Of a stretch of DNA of 64,000 bases, positions 25,833-34,746 are shown piece by piece (the first letter of the stretch is position 1; each line of letters starts with the position of its first letter). The stretch spans positions 124,001 through 188,000 of the forward strand of contig NZ_WTVN01000002.1 in NCBI RefSeq assembly GCF_012910905.1. The letters are read 5' to 3'. The stretch is from Aromatoleum toluvorans. Its GTDB lineage: Bacteria > Pseudomonadota > Gammaproteobacteria > Burkholderiales > Rhodocyclaceae. A program made the translations under genes and the position numbers. The notes under the pieces were generated by a model. That model made no database searches, was not told the origin of the DNA, and saw only the letters and a list, made by a program, of their open reading frames with translations.

Positions 25833-26296
25833 GGGTTTCCCCGGTCCTGCGCGAACGGGTCGTTGCGGCGCACCTTCTTGCGCGGCTCCGGCTTGTAATG
25901 CAGGTTCACGAACTCGCCGACCCAGTCGGCGATCTCGCGCGGCATCGCCACGCCATCGACCTGCTCGCCCGAGTCGAGCAGGCGCGCCGCCTCGCCGTAG
26001 CTCACGGTGACGACGAGCGGCTTGGCGACGCCATCCTCGCGCCGCCACATCACGAACACCTTGGGCACCGGCGAACTCAGGTTGAGGAAGTAGTTGTCGG
26101 CCTCGTCGCGAAAGAGCTCGAGCGCAAAGCCGCCGACGAGGTACTGGTCGCGATCGCTCTCGGCGACGAGCTGGCGCGTCGCGGCGGGGTTGTCGCCGAA
26201 GGCCGGCACGACGCCGACCGCCTCCCACGCCTCGTCCGCCCAGCGATTCTGCAGACGGCGGCGCTCCATGATGACGGCGAGGGGAAAGCGATCCAT
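25829..26296 (-). CDS. DUF3305 family protein
   Basis: Protein of 155 residues with the DUF3305 pattern: an early FPLAVIMERRRLQNRWADEAWE, a middle FALELFRDEADNYFLNLSSP and a late WVGEFVNLHYKPEPRKKVRR. It is the first gene of the leftward formate dehydrogenase cluster and has a GGAG site 8 bases before its ATG. Role unknown; strict pairing with DUF3306 suggests a common accessory function. It is transcribed away from fdhD across a 134-base divergent region. Confidence 0.9.
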   Translation of the reverse strand: MDRFPLAVIMERRRLQNRWADEAWEAVGVVPAFGDNPAATRQLVAESDRDQYLVGGFALELFRDEADNYFLNLSSPVPKVFVMWRREDGVAKPLVVTVSYGEAARLLDSGEQVDGVAMPREIADWVGEFVNLHYKPEPRKKVRRNDPFAQDRGNP

Positions 26297-26398
26297 GCGA
26301 CGAACTCCGGGTGACTCGATCCCTCATAGGATAGGCGAAGCCGCGCCGCCGGGCGACCGGCGCGCCGCGGCCCTTGGCGAACATGCGGCCCGCCACAC

Positions 26399-26404
26399 TA
26401 GAAT
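26399..26404 (+). promoter_or_regulatory. -10-like element before fdhD
   Basis: TAGAAT at 26399-26404 (five of six to consensus) lies 27 bases before the fdhD ATG. A weak TTGGCG occurs 19 bases upstream of it. An activator may be needed, or the promoter may be weak. Confidence 0.4.
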
Positions 26405-26430
26405 ACGGTCCAAACCTTCCTGCGACCTCC

Positions 26431-27267
26431 ATGCCCCCAGCCCCCGACACGCCGCGCCGCCCGCTGCTGAGCCACGCGAGCCACCCCCTGACGGTGACCA
26501 TCCCGGCCATCAACGAACTCGGCGAAGCCGTGCCGACGCCGATCGCCGGCGAGTTCCCGCTGACGATCTACGTCGACCGCCGCGAGATCGTCACACTGAT
26601 GACGCTGGGCGCCGCACCCGAGGCGCTGACGATCGGCTGGCTGCGCAACCAGCGTCTCGTCGCGAGCCTCGACGACATCGAATCGGTGCAGGTCGACTGG
26701 GAGGTCAACGCCGTCGCGGTGACCACGCGCAACGGCCTCATCGACGCCGAGGAACGCCTCGGCAGCCGCACCGTCACGACCGGCTGCGGCCAGGGCACGG
26801 TGTTCGGCGGGCTGATGGACGAGATCGACGCGATCCGCCTGCCGGCCGAGCGCCGCCTGTCGCAGGCGACGCTGTACGCGCTGATGGACGCGGTGCGCGT
26901 GCACGAATCGATCTACAAGCAGGCCGGCGCCGTGCATGGCTGCGCGCTCGCGGTGCCGGGCGCGGGGGGCTGCGACATCCTGATGTTCGTCGAGGACGTC
27001 GGCCGCCACAACGCCGTCGACGCGATCGCCGGCCAGATGTGGCTCGACGGCCTCGACGGCGGCGACAAGATCTTCTACACGACCGGCCGACTCACCTCCG
27101 AGATGGTCATCAAGACCGCGCAGATGGGCATCCCCTTCCTCGTCTCGCGCTCCGGCCTCACGCAGATGGGCTGGGAGATCGCGCGCAAGATAGGCCTCAC
27201 GATGATCGGGCGCGCGCAGGGCAAGCACTACCTCCTATTCACCGGCGAGGAACGGTTCACGCGATGA
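26431..27267 (+). CDS. fdhD: Formate dehydrogenase sulfurtransferase FdhD
   Basis: Needed for active formate dehydrogenase; it passes sulfur to the molybdenum cofactor. The 278-residue protein has the characteristic DRREIVTLMTLGAAPEALT block and the cysteine motif TTGCGQGTVFG near residue 119. Only one cysteine is present there, whereas E. coli FdhD has a CxxC pair of which the first is essential. Later blocks are HGCALAVPG, EDVGRHNAVDAI and TTGRLTSEMVIK. ATG at 26431 is chosen because the longer frame from 26374 would include the -10-like element. Confidence 0.93.
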   Translation: MPPAPDTPRRPLLSHASHPLTVTIPAINELGEAVPTPIAGEFPLTIYVDRREIVTLMTLGAAPEALTIGWLRNQRLVASLDDIESVQVDWEVNAVAVTTRNGLIDAEERLGSRTVTTGCGQGTVFGGLMDEIDAIRLPAERRLSQATLYALMDAVRVHESIYKQAGAVHGCALAVPGAGGCDILMFVEDVGRHNAVDAIAGQMWLDGLDGGDKIFYTTGRLTSEMVIKTAQMGIPFLVSRSGLTQMGWEIARKIGLTMIGRAQGKHYLLFTGEERFTR

Positions 27268-27848
27268 GCACGACAGAGAAAATCACCGGCGTGATCCTCG
27301 CCGGCGGGCAGGGGCGCCGCATGGGCAGCGTCGACAAGGGCCTGGTCGCGCTGCGCGGGCGGCCGATGGCCGCATGGGTGATCGAACGCTTCGGCCCGCA
27401 GGTCGACGAGCTCATCATCAACGCCAACCAGAACGCCGAACGCTACGCCGCCTTCGGCCATCCCGTGTTCCCTGACGACATCGGCGGCTTCGCCGGCCCG
27501 CTCGCGGGCCTGCACGCGGCGCTGTCACGCGCCCGGCATCCGCTCGTCGCGACCGCACCCTGCGACTCGCCCTTCCTGCCGGCGGATCTCGTCGAACGCC
27601 TGCATCGCGGCCTCGTCGCGGCGGGCGCCGAGCTCGCCGTCGCGCGCACCTTCGACCAGCCGCACCCGGTGTTCTGCCTGTGCCGACGCGACGTGCTCCC
27701 GCACCTCGACGAATTCCTCGCCGGCGGCGGGCGCAAGATCGACTTCTGGTACGCGACGCTGAAGATCGTCGAAGTGCGCTTCGACGACGAGGAAGCCGCG
27801 TTCCGCAACATCAACACGCGCGACGAGCTCAACGACGTCGAGAAATGA
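27264..27848 (+). CDS. mobA: Molybdenum cofactor guanylyltransferase MobA
   Basis: Transfers GMP from GTP to Mo-molybdopterin, making the MGD cofactor used by FdhA. The 194-residue protein has the nucleotide-binding signature ILAGGQGRRMGSVDKGLVAL near residue 12, DDIGGFAGPLAGL near 72, and ATAPCDSPFLP near 96. Its ATG overlaps the fdhD stop as ATGA, and its own stop overlaps the next start in the same way. It supplies the cofactor for the divergent fdh cluster; mobB lies 1.8 kb away on the other strand. Confidence 0.95.
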   Translation: MSTTEKITGVILAGGQGRRMGSVDKGLVALRGRPMAAWVIERFGPQVDELIINANQNAERYAAFGHPVFPDDIGGFAGPLAGLHAALSRARHPLVATAPCDSPFLPADLVERLHRGLVAAGAELAVARTFDQPHPVFCLCRRDVLPHLDEFLAGGGRKIDFWYATLKIVEVRFDDEEAAFRNINTRDELNDVEK

Positions 27849-28768
27849 GCGCCCCCGAGCCGCCGGTCGTCGCCCCCCTTACGCCGGAGAGCCCCTGCCT
27901 CACCGCGAAGCAGGCGGCGGCCTACCTGCACCTCAACGAGAAGAAGCTGTACGAGCTCGCCAACAGCGGCGAAGTCCCGGCCGCACGCGTCGGCGGCAAG
28001 TGGCTCTTTCCGCGCCGGCTGCTCGACGAATGGCTGCTCGAACAGGCGCACGGCGGCGTGCTCACTGACCGCCTGCTGATCGCCGGCGGCGACGACGCGC
28101 TGCTCGCGGCGGCCGTGCGGCTACTCGCCACCGAACTGGGCGCCGAAGCCTTCGTCGCCTACAGCCCGACCGCGACCCTGACCGGCCTCGAACAGCTCGC
28201 CCGCCGCCGCGTCGACCTCAGCATGGTGCATTGGGGCGGCGCCGAACACAGCCTCGCCCAGCACGCGACGCTGCTGCGCGCCCATCCCGGCCACGCCCGC
28301 TGGACGCTGGTGCGCCTCGGCCTGCGCGAGCAAGGCGTGCTGCTGCGCCCCGGGCTGGGCATCGACCAGCTCGAAACCCTGGTCGCCTTCGACGTGCGCT
28401 GGGCGATGCGCGGCGCGGGATCGGGCGCCGGCCACTTCCTCGCCTCGGCGCTGCGCGCGCGCGGACTGCATGCCGACGACTGCAGCGCCGTCGCGACCGC
28501 CGCCGGCGAACGCGAGGCCGCGGCCCTGCTCCTGCACGACGGCGCCGACTGCACGCCCGGCACGCGCGCGACCGCCACCGAGTTCGGCCTCGACTTCCTG
28601 CCGCTCGGCTGGGAAGCGCTGGATCTCGCGCTGCCGAAGGAAATCTACTTCCGCCACCTCTTCCAGCGCCTGCTCGCGCGGCTGGGCGGCGCGGAACTCG
28701 GCGAACTCGCGCGGCAGCTCGGCGGCTACGAGCTCACGGCGCTGGGACAGGTATCAGCACTGGATTGA
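27845..28768 (+). CDS. Helix-turn-helix protein with a periplasmic-binding-protein-like domain
   Basis: Protein of 307 residues. Residues about 18-66 form an excisionase/MerR-like helix-turn-helix (LTAKQAAAYLHLNEKKLYEL then VPAARVGGKWLFPRRLLDEWL). The remainder looks like the PBP-like domain (PF12727 type) that binds oxyanions or related ligands, with HWGGAEHSLAQHATLL and SGAGHFLASALRARGL. No signal peptide, so it is cytoplasmic. Translational overlap with mobA implies co-expression. A molybdate/tungstate- or cofactor-responsive regulator of fdh and mob genes is the likely role, but ligand and targets are inferred only from domain and context. Confidence 0.85.
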   Translation: MSAPEPPVVAPLTPESPCLTAKQAAAYLHLNEKKLYELANSGEVPAARVGGKWLFPRRLLDEWLLEQAHGGVLTDRLLIAGGDDALLAAAVRLLATELGAEAFVAYSPTATLTGLEQLARRRVDLSMVHWGGAEHSLAQHATLLRAHPGHARWTLVRLGLREQGVLLRPGLGIDQLETLVAFDVRWAMRGAGSGAGHFLASALRARGLHADDCSAVATAAGEREAAALLLHDGADCTPGTRATATEFGLDFLPLGWEALDLALPKEIYFRHLFQRLLARLGGAELGELARQLGGYELTALGQVSALD

Positions 28769-28804
28769 GCACAGCGCCGCCCGAAGGCAACGGACATCGA
28801 CCGG

Positions 28805-29143
28805 TCACGTCGGCGTGTGCGTTTTAAGCCAGTCGCGCAGCGCCGCGTTCATGCGCGTCTGCCAACCCGGCCCGCTGGCGCGGAAGGCCGCGAGGATGTC
28901 GCGGTCGAGACGGATGGTCGTCGACTCCTTGTCGCTGCCCGCCGGCCGACCGCGCCGTCTGCGATAGGCCGCGATGCCCGCCTGCATCTCTTCGCGCGTC
29001 AACGGCCTTTCGTCCTCGTTCTCACCGTCCCACGCGTAGGGCGCGGCGGCGCGAAGCTTCGCCGCATCAGTCTTGCTCTCGCCCCGCGCGCGCCCGGCCC
29101 GCATCCGGGCAATCGTCGTCGAAGTCGTTTTCGAGCCAGTCAT
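28805..29143 (-). CDS. brnA: BrnA family antitoxin
   Basis: Antitoxin and autorepressor of a type II system. In 112 residues, the C-terminal ribbon-helix-helix DNA-binding part is seen as ESTTIRLDRDILAAFRASGP then GWQTRMNAALRDWL; the N-terminal part, rich in Arg, Lys and Ala, should wrap the toxin. Its start at 29143 lies 77 bases inside the brnT reading frame, a larger overlap than usual. M14 (29104) would reduce this to 38. It is convergent with the PBP-like regulator gene. Confidence 0.9.
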   Translation of the reverse strand: MTGSKTTSTTIARMRAGRARGESKTDAAKLRAAAPYAWDGENEDERPLTREEMQAGIAAYRRRRGRPAGSDKESTTIRLDRDILAAFRASGPGWQTRMNAALRDWLKTHTPT

Positions 29144-29408
29144 GATAGGCGCTCCTTTCCTCTTCACTTGCCGGGCGGAAACTGACGATCCGCAGGGCAT
29201 TGCCGCGCTCGACATGCACCACCGTCAGGACTGCCAGGACATCGAATACATAGGCGAACGACTGAGTCCTGCACTCTCCGCTGCGCACACTCTCCACGTC
29301 CAGACGATAGGGGCTCTCCAGCACCAGAACCGCATCGAGGAAATCGAGGCCGTGCTTGTCCAGGTTGCCTTCCCGCTTGACCTCGTCCCAGACGATGCGC
29401 GCGCTCAT
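29067..29408 (-). CDS. brnT: BrnT family ribonuclease toxin
   Basis: Small ribonuclease of the RelE-like fold that is neutralised by BrnA. The family pattern is clear: IVWDEVKREGNLDKHGLDF (residues 4-22), DVLAVLTVVHVERG and ALRIVSFRPASEEERSAY. The 113 residues exceed the usual 90-95 because of a C-terminal extension, WLENDFDDDCPDAGRARAG, that reads through the start of brnA. ATG at 29408 fits the family start but has no ribosome binding site; a TTG at 29441 is in frame. The operon order toxin-antitoxin is normal for BrnTA. Confidence 0.9.
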   Translation of the reverse strand: MSARIVWDEVKREGNLDKHGLDFLDAVLVLESPYRLDVESVRSGECRTQSFAYVFDVLAVLTVVHVERGNALRIVSFRPASEEERSAYHDWLENDFDDDCPDAGRARAGREQD

Positions 29409-29412
29409 ATTT

Positions 29413-29454
29413 ATTGTGGTAACGATAATTGCCTGGGTCAAGAATTTTCGTTAC
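29413..29454 (-). promoter_or_regulatory. brnTA promoter inside an inverted repeat (candidate BrnA operator)
   Basis: GTAACGATAATT at 29419-29430 and AATTTTCGTTAC at 29443-29454 form a 12-base inverted repeat with one mismatch and a 12-base spacer. On the minus strand TTGACC (29441-29436) sits in the spacer and CACAAT (29418-29413) follows 17 bases on. Repressor bound to the arms would block both elements. BrnA is a known autorepressor, so this is its likely operator. The -10 ends only 4 bases before the brnT ATG, suggesting a nearly leaderless message. Confidence 0.6.
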
Positions 29455-29609
29455 TACGCAAATTTGCTCGCCCGCAGGTTGGTCAAGGCATGATGATAAC
29501 TCCATTGTCATTATATTTCAGCGTTTGCATGACACTGAAATCAACTGACCAGCGGCGCTGGCTACGCCGGGAAACGTCGGCTGCATTGATCTCCAGGCCC
29601 ACAAGCACC
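29455..29609. other. Non-coding stretch with lower GC content
   Basis: Upstream of the brnTA promoter, about 155 bases of mixed composition with an AT-rich block near 29485-29540. Short open frames on both strands have no family resemblance. It may be the scar of the event that brought brnTA between the fdhD operon and mobB, but no terminal repeats were found. Confidence 0.4.
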
Positions 29610-29632
29610 GAGGGCGCCCCGCAGGCGCCCTC
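29610..29632 (-). terminator. Hairpin downstream of mobB
   Basis: GAGGGCGCC (29610-29618) pairs perfectly with GGCGCCCTC (29624-29632) across a 5-base loop, 23 bases after the mobB stop. The 9-bp GC stem lacks a downstream U-run on the minus strand. It probably ends the mobB transcript. Confidence 0.55.
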
Positions 29633-29655
29633 GTCGTCACTACGCTCCAAGCGTT

Positions 29656-30183
29656 CTATGGCGGTACCGCCGCCATCCTGAACGCGTAATCGACGACGAA
29701 ATCCGCGACCGCCTGCGGGTCGTTGATGTCCAGCTGCGGCAGCGCGGTATCGAGTTTGACGTCGGTCGCGACGGCGACGACGTGCGGGTCGTTCAGATAG
29801 AACGGTGCCTCGCGCACCACGGTGCGGCGCACCTCGATCTTGGGAATCGGCGCGCGCTTGAAACCCTCCACTAGCACGAGGTCGCAGGGCGAGAGCTTCT
29901 GCAGCAGCTCGTCCAGCGGCATCTCGGGATCGCCACGCAGCTCGTGCATCAGCGACCAGCGCCGCCCCGAGCTGATCAGCACCTCGCGGCAGCCCGCCTC
30001 GCGGTGACGCCACGAATCCTTGCCTTCGTGGTCGATGTCGAAGCTGTGATGCGCGTGCTTGATCAGCGACACCTCGAGGCCGCGCCCGGCGAGCACCGCG
30101 ACGACCTTCTCGATCAGCGAAGTCTTGCCGCTGCCGGACCAGCCGGCGAATCCGATCACTTTCAATGCTCTGTCCTGTCTCAC
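29656..30183 (-). CDS. mobB: Molybdopterin-guanine dinucleotide biosynthesis protein MobB
   Basis: GTP-binding partner of MobA that stimulates MGD formation. The 175-residue protein has the P-loop GFAGWSGSGKTSLIEKVV at about residues 11-28, IKHAHHSFDIDHEGKDSWRHREAG, and LVLVEGFKRAPIPKIEV. The start at 30183 is GTG; a TTG seven codons later (LKVIGFAGWSG) is also possible. It follows the response regulator gene by 16 bases on the same strand and may be in its operon. Separate from mobA, but in the same neighbourhood as fdh. Confidence 0.93.
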   Translation of the reverse strand: MRQDRALKVIGFAGWSGSGKTSLIEKVVAVLAGRGLEVSLIKHAHHSFDIDHEGKDSWRHREAGCREVLISSGRRWSLMHELRGDPEMPLDELLQKLSPCDLVLVEGFKRAPIPKIEVRRTVVREAPFYLNDPHVVAVATDVKLDTALPQLDINDPQAVADFVVDYAFRMAAVPP

Positions 30184-30199
30184 GGGCGTCGGTGCGCGC

Positions 30200-31585
<1,386 letters not shown>

Positions 31586-31687
31586 CGTCGTCCTTGTCGT
31601 GGGCGTGGCTCGGGGCGCGCGCTCACTCGGCGCGCAGTTACATTTTGATGATAACCGAGTCCGCAGGGGCACCGCCCCTAGTATGAC

Positions 31688-33790
31688 TCACCAGCGCCGC
31701 AAAAATCCCGGGGCGCTCGGGGATTCGTCGTAACGCGCGTCGCGCCTCAGCCACAGCGCGAACTCGGTGCCTTCGCCGGGCCGGCTGTCCACCGCGATGC
31801 GGCCGCCGTAGCGTTCGACGATCGTGTAGCTGATCGACAGGCCCAGGCCGGTGCCGCTACCCTTCTTGGTCGTGAAGAAGGGGTCGAAGATGTGCGACAG
31901 GTCCTCCGGCGCGATGCCGTGGCCACTGTCGCGCACCCGGATCACCGCGCCGACCGGCTCGCCTTCCTCGTGCCAGTCCGCCGTCGCCAGGCCCAGGCGC
32001 CCGCCGTCCGGCATGGCCTGCACGGCGTTCACGATCAGGTTGATCAGCACCTGCTGCAGCTCGCCGCGGTTGATCTCGATGCGCGCCGTCGCCCGGTAAT
32101 CGGTCGCGACCTCGATCGCGCGGCGGTCGAAGTTGTGTTGTGTCAGGAACAGGCAGTCGGCGACGACCTCGTTCACCTCCACCGCCTCCGCATAGCCGGC
32201 GAACTCGCCGGGGCGCGCGAACTGCAGCAGCTTGGTGACGATCTGGCGGATGCGGTCGGCCTGCTGATGGATCAGGCGGATCTCCTCGCGCACCGGCTCG
32301 GCGGCCGGTCCCAGCAGGTCGCGCAGCACGTCGAGGTTGCCCTGGATCACCGCGACCGGATTGTTGATCTCGTGCGCGACGCCCGCAGTCAGCTCGCCGA
32401 TCGCCGCGAGCTTCTCGCTCATCACCAGCTGCTGCTGCGCGCGCCGCAAGGTCTCGTTCGCCTCGCGCAGCTCCACGGTGCGCTCGGCGACCTTGCGATC
32501 GAGCTCCTCCGCCCAGCGCTCCAGTTCCTCGCGCTTGGCCGACAGCGTGTCGAGCAGGTGGTCGAACTCGCCCGCGAGCCGCCCCAGCTCGTCGCGGCTC
32601 TCCACCGCGCCGACGCGCGCATCGGCCTCGCCCTGCGCGGCGCGCTGGATCACCGCGTTCATGCGCTCGATCGGCCGGAACACGCTGCGCGCCCAGCGCA
32701 GGCTGAGCACCGCGCCGGCCGCGCTGATCACGATGAACAGCACGAACAGCGCCCCCATCGCCATGCGGCCGGCGTTGCGGAAAGGCGCTTCGAGGAAGCC
32801 CACGTACAGCATGCCGATGCGCTCGCCACGGCCGTTCGCGATCGGCTCGTAACCCGACACGTAGTCGTCATTGACGACGAAGGCCGTGCCGAGCCAGGTC
32901 TCGCCGTGCCCGAGCACGCGCTCGCGCACCGCCTGCGACACGCGTGTCCCGAGCGCCCGCGTGTCGCCGAACAGGCGCACGTTGGTCGCGATGCGGGTGT
33001 CGTCGAGAAACAACGTGGCCGTCCCGCGGCTGCCGAGCGGCAGCGAGCCGTCGCGATAGACGATGGCGTTGATGCGGTCGACCATCTCGAGATTGCCATT
33101 GAGCAGCACGCCGCCTTCGAGCACGCCCACGAGGTTGCGCCTGTCGTCATACACCGGTGCGGCGGCGTGGATCACCAGTCCCCGGTCCTCTGCCGTGCGC
33201 GCATCGGGTGCGGCAGCGCGCGTTTCCACCAGCGGCAGCCAGGCGCGCTCGCGCAGGGCCGGAGACAGATATTGGAGCGCCTCGACGGGGAATCGTTCGA
33301 CCGTCGTCAGCGCCGCACCGCGCAGCGCGGACGCGACGACCGGCCAGTCGAGACGCGGCACCGGCGCGCCCGCCAGCGCCTGCGACGCCGCCACCGGGCG
33401 GCCTTCGCGATCGAGCAGCAACAGGAAATCCAGCCGCCCGCCGGGCGCCAGCTCCGCGAGCAGCGCCGACATCGCGGACGACGGCGCGCCGAGCTGCCGG
33501 ACCAGGCGGTACGACTCGGCGAGCGTCTGCACTTCGCTGCCGACGCCGATACGCACGCGGTCGAAATACTCGTGCGCGGTGACGAGATCGGAGCCGATCT
33601 TGAAGTTCAGCAGACGTTCGTAGCCCTCGCTGCCCCAGGTCCACACCAAGCCCAGCAGCACCGGCACGCCGACGAGCAGCGGGGCGAGGACGAGCGCCAG
33701 CAGCTTGGCCCGCACCGAGCGCCGCAGCGCCTCGGTCCAGTGCAGGCGCCGCGACGCTCCGGGATGCGCGGCACGGCCCGACGCCGGCAA
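31688..33790 (-). CDS. Sensor histidine kinase with extracytoplasmic Cache-type domain
   Basis: Kinase of about 700 residues. An N-terminal membrane helix (about 28-50) is followed by a periplasmic Cache-like ligand region to about 330, a second helix (about 340-365), a HAMP linker (RSVFRPIERMNAVIQRA), a coiled coil, the HisKA box GVAHEINNPVAVIQGN and the HATPase boxes NLIVNAVQAMP, DSGHGI and GSGTGLGLS. It should phosphorylate the NtrC-type regulator encoded next. The start at 33790 is TTG, 9 bases after the htpX stop; the exact start is uncertain. The ligand is unknown. A stem AGGGGC/GCCCCT (31665-31679) lies just after its stop. Confidence 0.9.
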   Translation of the reverse strand: MPASGRAAHPGASRRLHWTEALRRSVRAKLLALVLAPLLVGVPVLLGLVWTWGSEGYERLLNFKIGSDLVTAHEYFDRVRIGVGSEVQTLAESYRLVRQLGAPSSAMSALLAELAPGGRLDFLLLLDREGRPVAASQALAGAPVPRLDWPVVASALRGAALTTVERFPVEALQYLSPALRERAWLPLVETRAAAPDARTAEDRGLVIHAAAPVYDDRRNLVGVLEGGVLLNGNLEMVDRINAIVYRDGSLPLGSRGTATLFLDDTRIATNVRLFGDTRALGTRVSQAVRERVLGHGETWLGTAFVVNDDYVSGYEPIANGRGERIGMLYVGFLEAPFRNAGRMAMGALFVLFIVISAAGAVLSLRWARSVFRPIERMNAVIQRAAQGEADARVGAVESRDELGRLAGEFDHLLDTLSAKREELERWAEELDRKVAERTVELREANETLRRAQQQLVMSEKLAAIGELTAGVAHEINNPVAVIQGNLDVLRDLLGPAAEPVREEIRLIHQQADRIRQIVTKLLQFARPGEFAGYAEAVEVNEVVADCLFLTQHNFDRRAIEVATDYRATARIEINRGELQQVLINLIVNAVQAMPDGGRLGLATADWHEEGEPVGAVIRVRDSGHGIAPEDLSHIFDPFFTTKKGSGTGLGLSISYTIVERYGGRIAVDSRPGEGTEFALWLRRDARYDESPSAPGFLRRW

Positions 33791-33799
33791 AGGGCGCGC

Positions 33800-34648
33800 C
33801 TAGCGGGCGACCAGCATCTCGCGCAGGCGGGCGACACGCTCCTGCGTCGACGGGTGGGTCGAGAACAGCCCGCGCAGGCCTTCGCCCGACAGCGGGTTCA
33901 TGATCATCATCTGCGCCGTCTCCGGATGCGCCTCGGCAGTGTGCATCGGGATGCCGCGCGCGTAGGCGTCGATCTTCGTGAGCGCGCTCGCGAGCGCCTC
34001 GGGGTCGCCCGAGATCTCCGCGCCGCCGCGGTCCGCGCCGAATTCGCGCGTGCGCGAGATCGCCATCTGGATGACCATCGCCGCCAGCGGCGCAAGGATC
34101 ATCACGAGAATCGACAGCACCGGGTTCGGCCGCTCGTCGTCGCGGCTGCCGCCGAAGAACATGCCGAACTGCGCCAGCATCGAGATCGCGCCCGCCACCG
34201 TCGCCGAGATCGTCGAGATCAGGATGTCGCGGTGCTGCACGTGCGCCAGCTCGTGCGCCATCACGCCGCGCAGCTCGCGCTCGGACAGCATGCGGATGAT
34301 GCCGGTGGTCGCCGCGACCGCCGCGTGCTCCGGGTTGCGGCCGGTCGCGAACGCGTTCGGCTGCTCCTCGTCGATGATGTACACCCTGGGCATCGGCAGC
34401 CCGGCGCGCTGCGCGAGTCCCTGCACCATGTTGTACAGATAGGGCGAGCTGGTCGCATCGACTTCGCGCGCGTTGTACATGCGCAGCACCATCTTGTCGG
34501 AGAACCAGTAGGCCCACACGTTCATCGCGCCGCCGAACACCAGCGCCAGCAGCATGCCCTGCTTGCCGCCGAGCATGCCCCCTACGGCACCGAACAGGGC
34601 GACGATGCCTGCCATCAGGATCGAGGTCTTGAGCCAGTTGCCGAACAT
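33800..34648 (-). CDS. htpX: Membrane protease HtpX
   Basis: Zinc metalloprotease of the inner membrane that degrades damaged membrane proteins. The 282-residue protein has two N-terminal helices (about 8-28 and 33-50), the metal site HELAH at 132-136 and a third ligand region in [11 protein letters not shown], and two further helices between. Length matches E. coli HtpX. A sigma32-like promoter is seen upstream, and the ribosome binding site is GAGGAAGG. It is followed after 9 bases by the sensor kinase. Confidence 0.96.
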   Translation of the reverse strand: MFGNWLKTSILMAGIVALFGAVGGMLGGKQGMLLALVFGGAMNVWAYWFSDKMVLRMYNAREVDATSSPYLYNMVQGLAQRAGLPMPRVYIIDEEQPNAFATGRNPEHAAVAATTGIIRMLSERELRGVMAHELAHVQHRDILISTISATVAGAISMLAQFGMFFGGSRDDERPNPVLSILVMILAPLAAMVIQMAISRTREFGADRGGAEISGDPEALASALTKIDAYARGIPMHTAEAHPETAQMMIMNPLSGEGLRGLFSTHPSTQERVARLREMLVAR

Positions 34649-34689
34649 GTGCGTTATTCCTTCCTCAGTGAATGGGCTTGTAGCACCCC

Positions 34690-34716
34690 AGATGGGGCCG
34701 AACGCGCCTGAATCAA
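34690..34716 (-). promoter_or_regulatory. Heat-shock (sigma32-like) promoter of htpX
   Basis: On the minus strand TTGATT (34716-34711) and CCCCATCT (34697-34690) are separated by 13 bases. CCCCATNT is the sigma32 -10 consensus and 13-14 bases is the usual spacing; the -35 (consensus CTTGAAA) is a partial match. The leader to the htpX ATG is about 35 bases. htpX is a known heat-shock gene in E. coli, which supports the call. Confidence 0.65.
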
Positions 34717-34746
34717 CCGGCAGGCCGCGCCGGGGGTCGAAATGGC

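Noticed and set aside
29483-29655. Possible transposase remnant upstream of brnTA
   Set aside because: The short open frames on either strand have no recognisable transposase motif, and no terminal inverted repeats were found.
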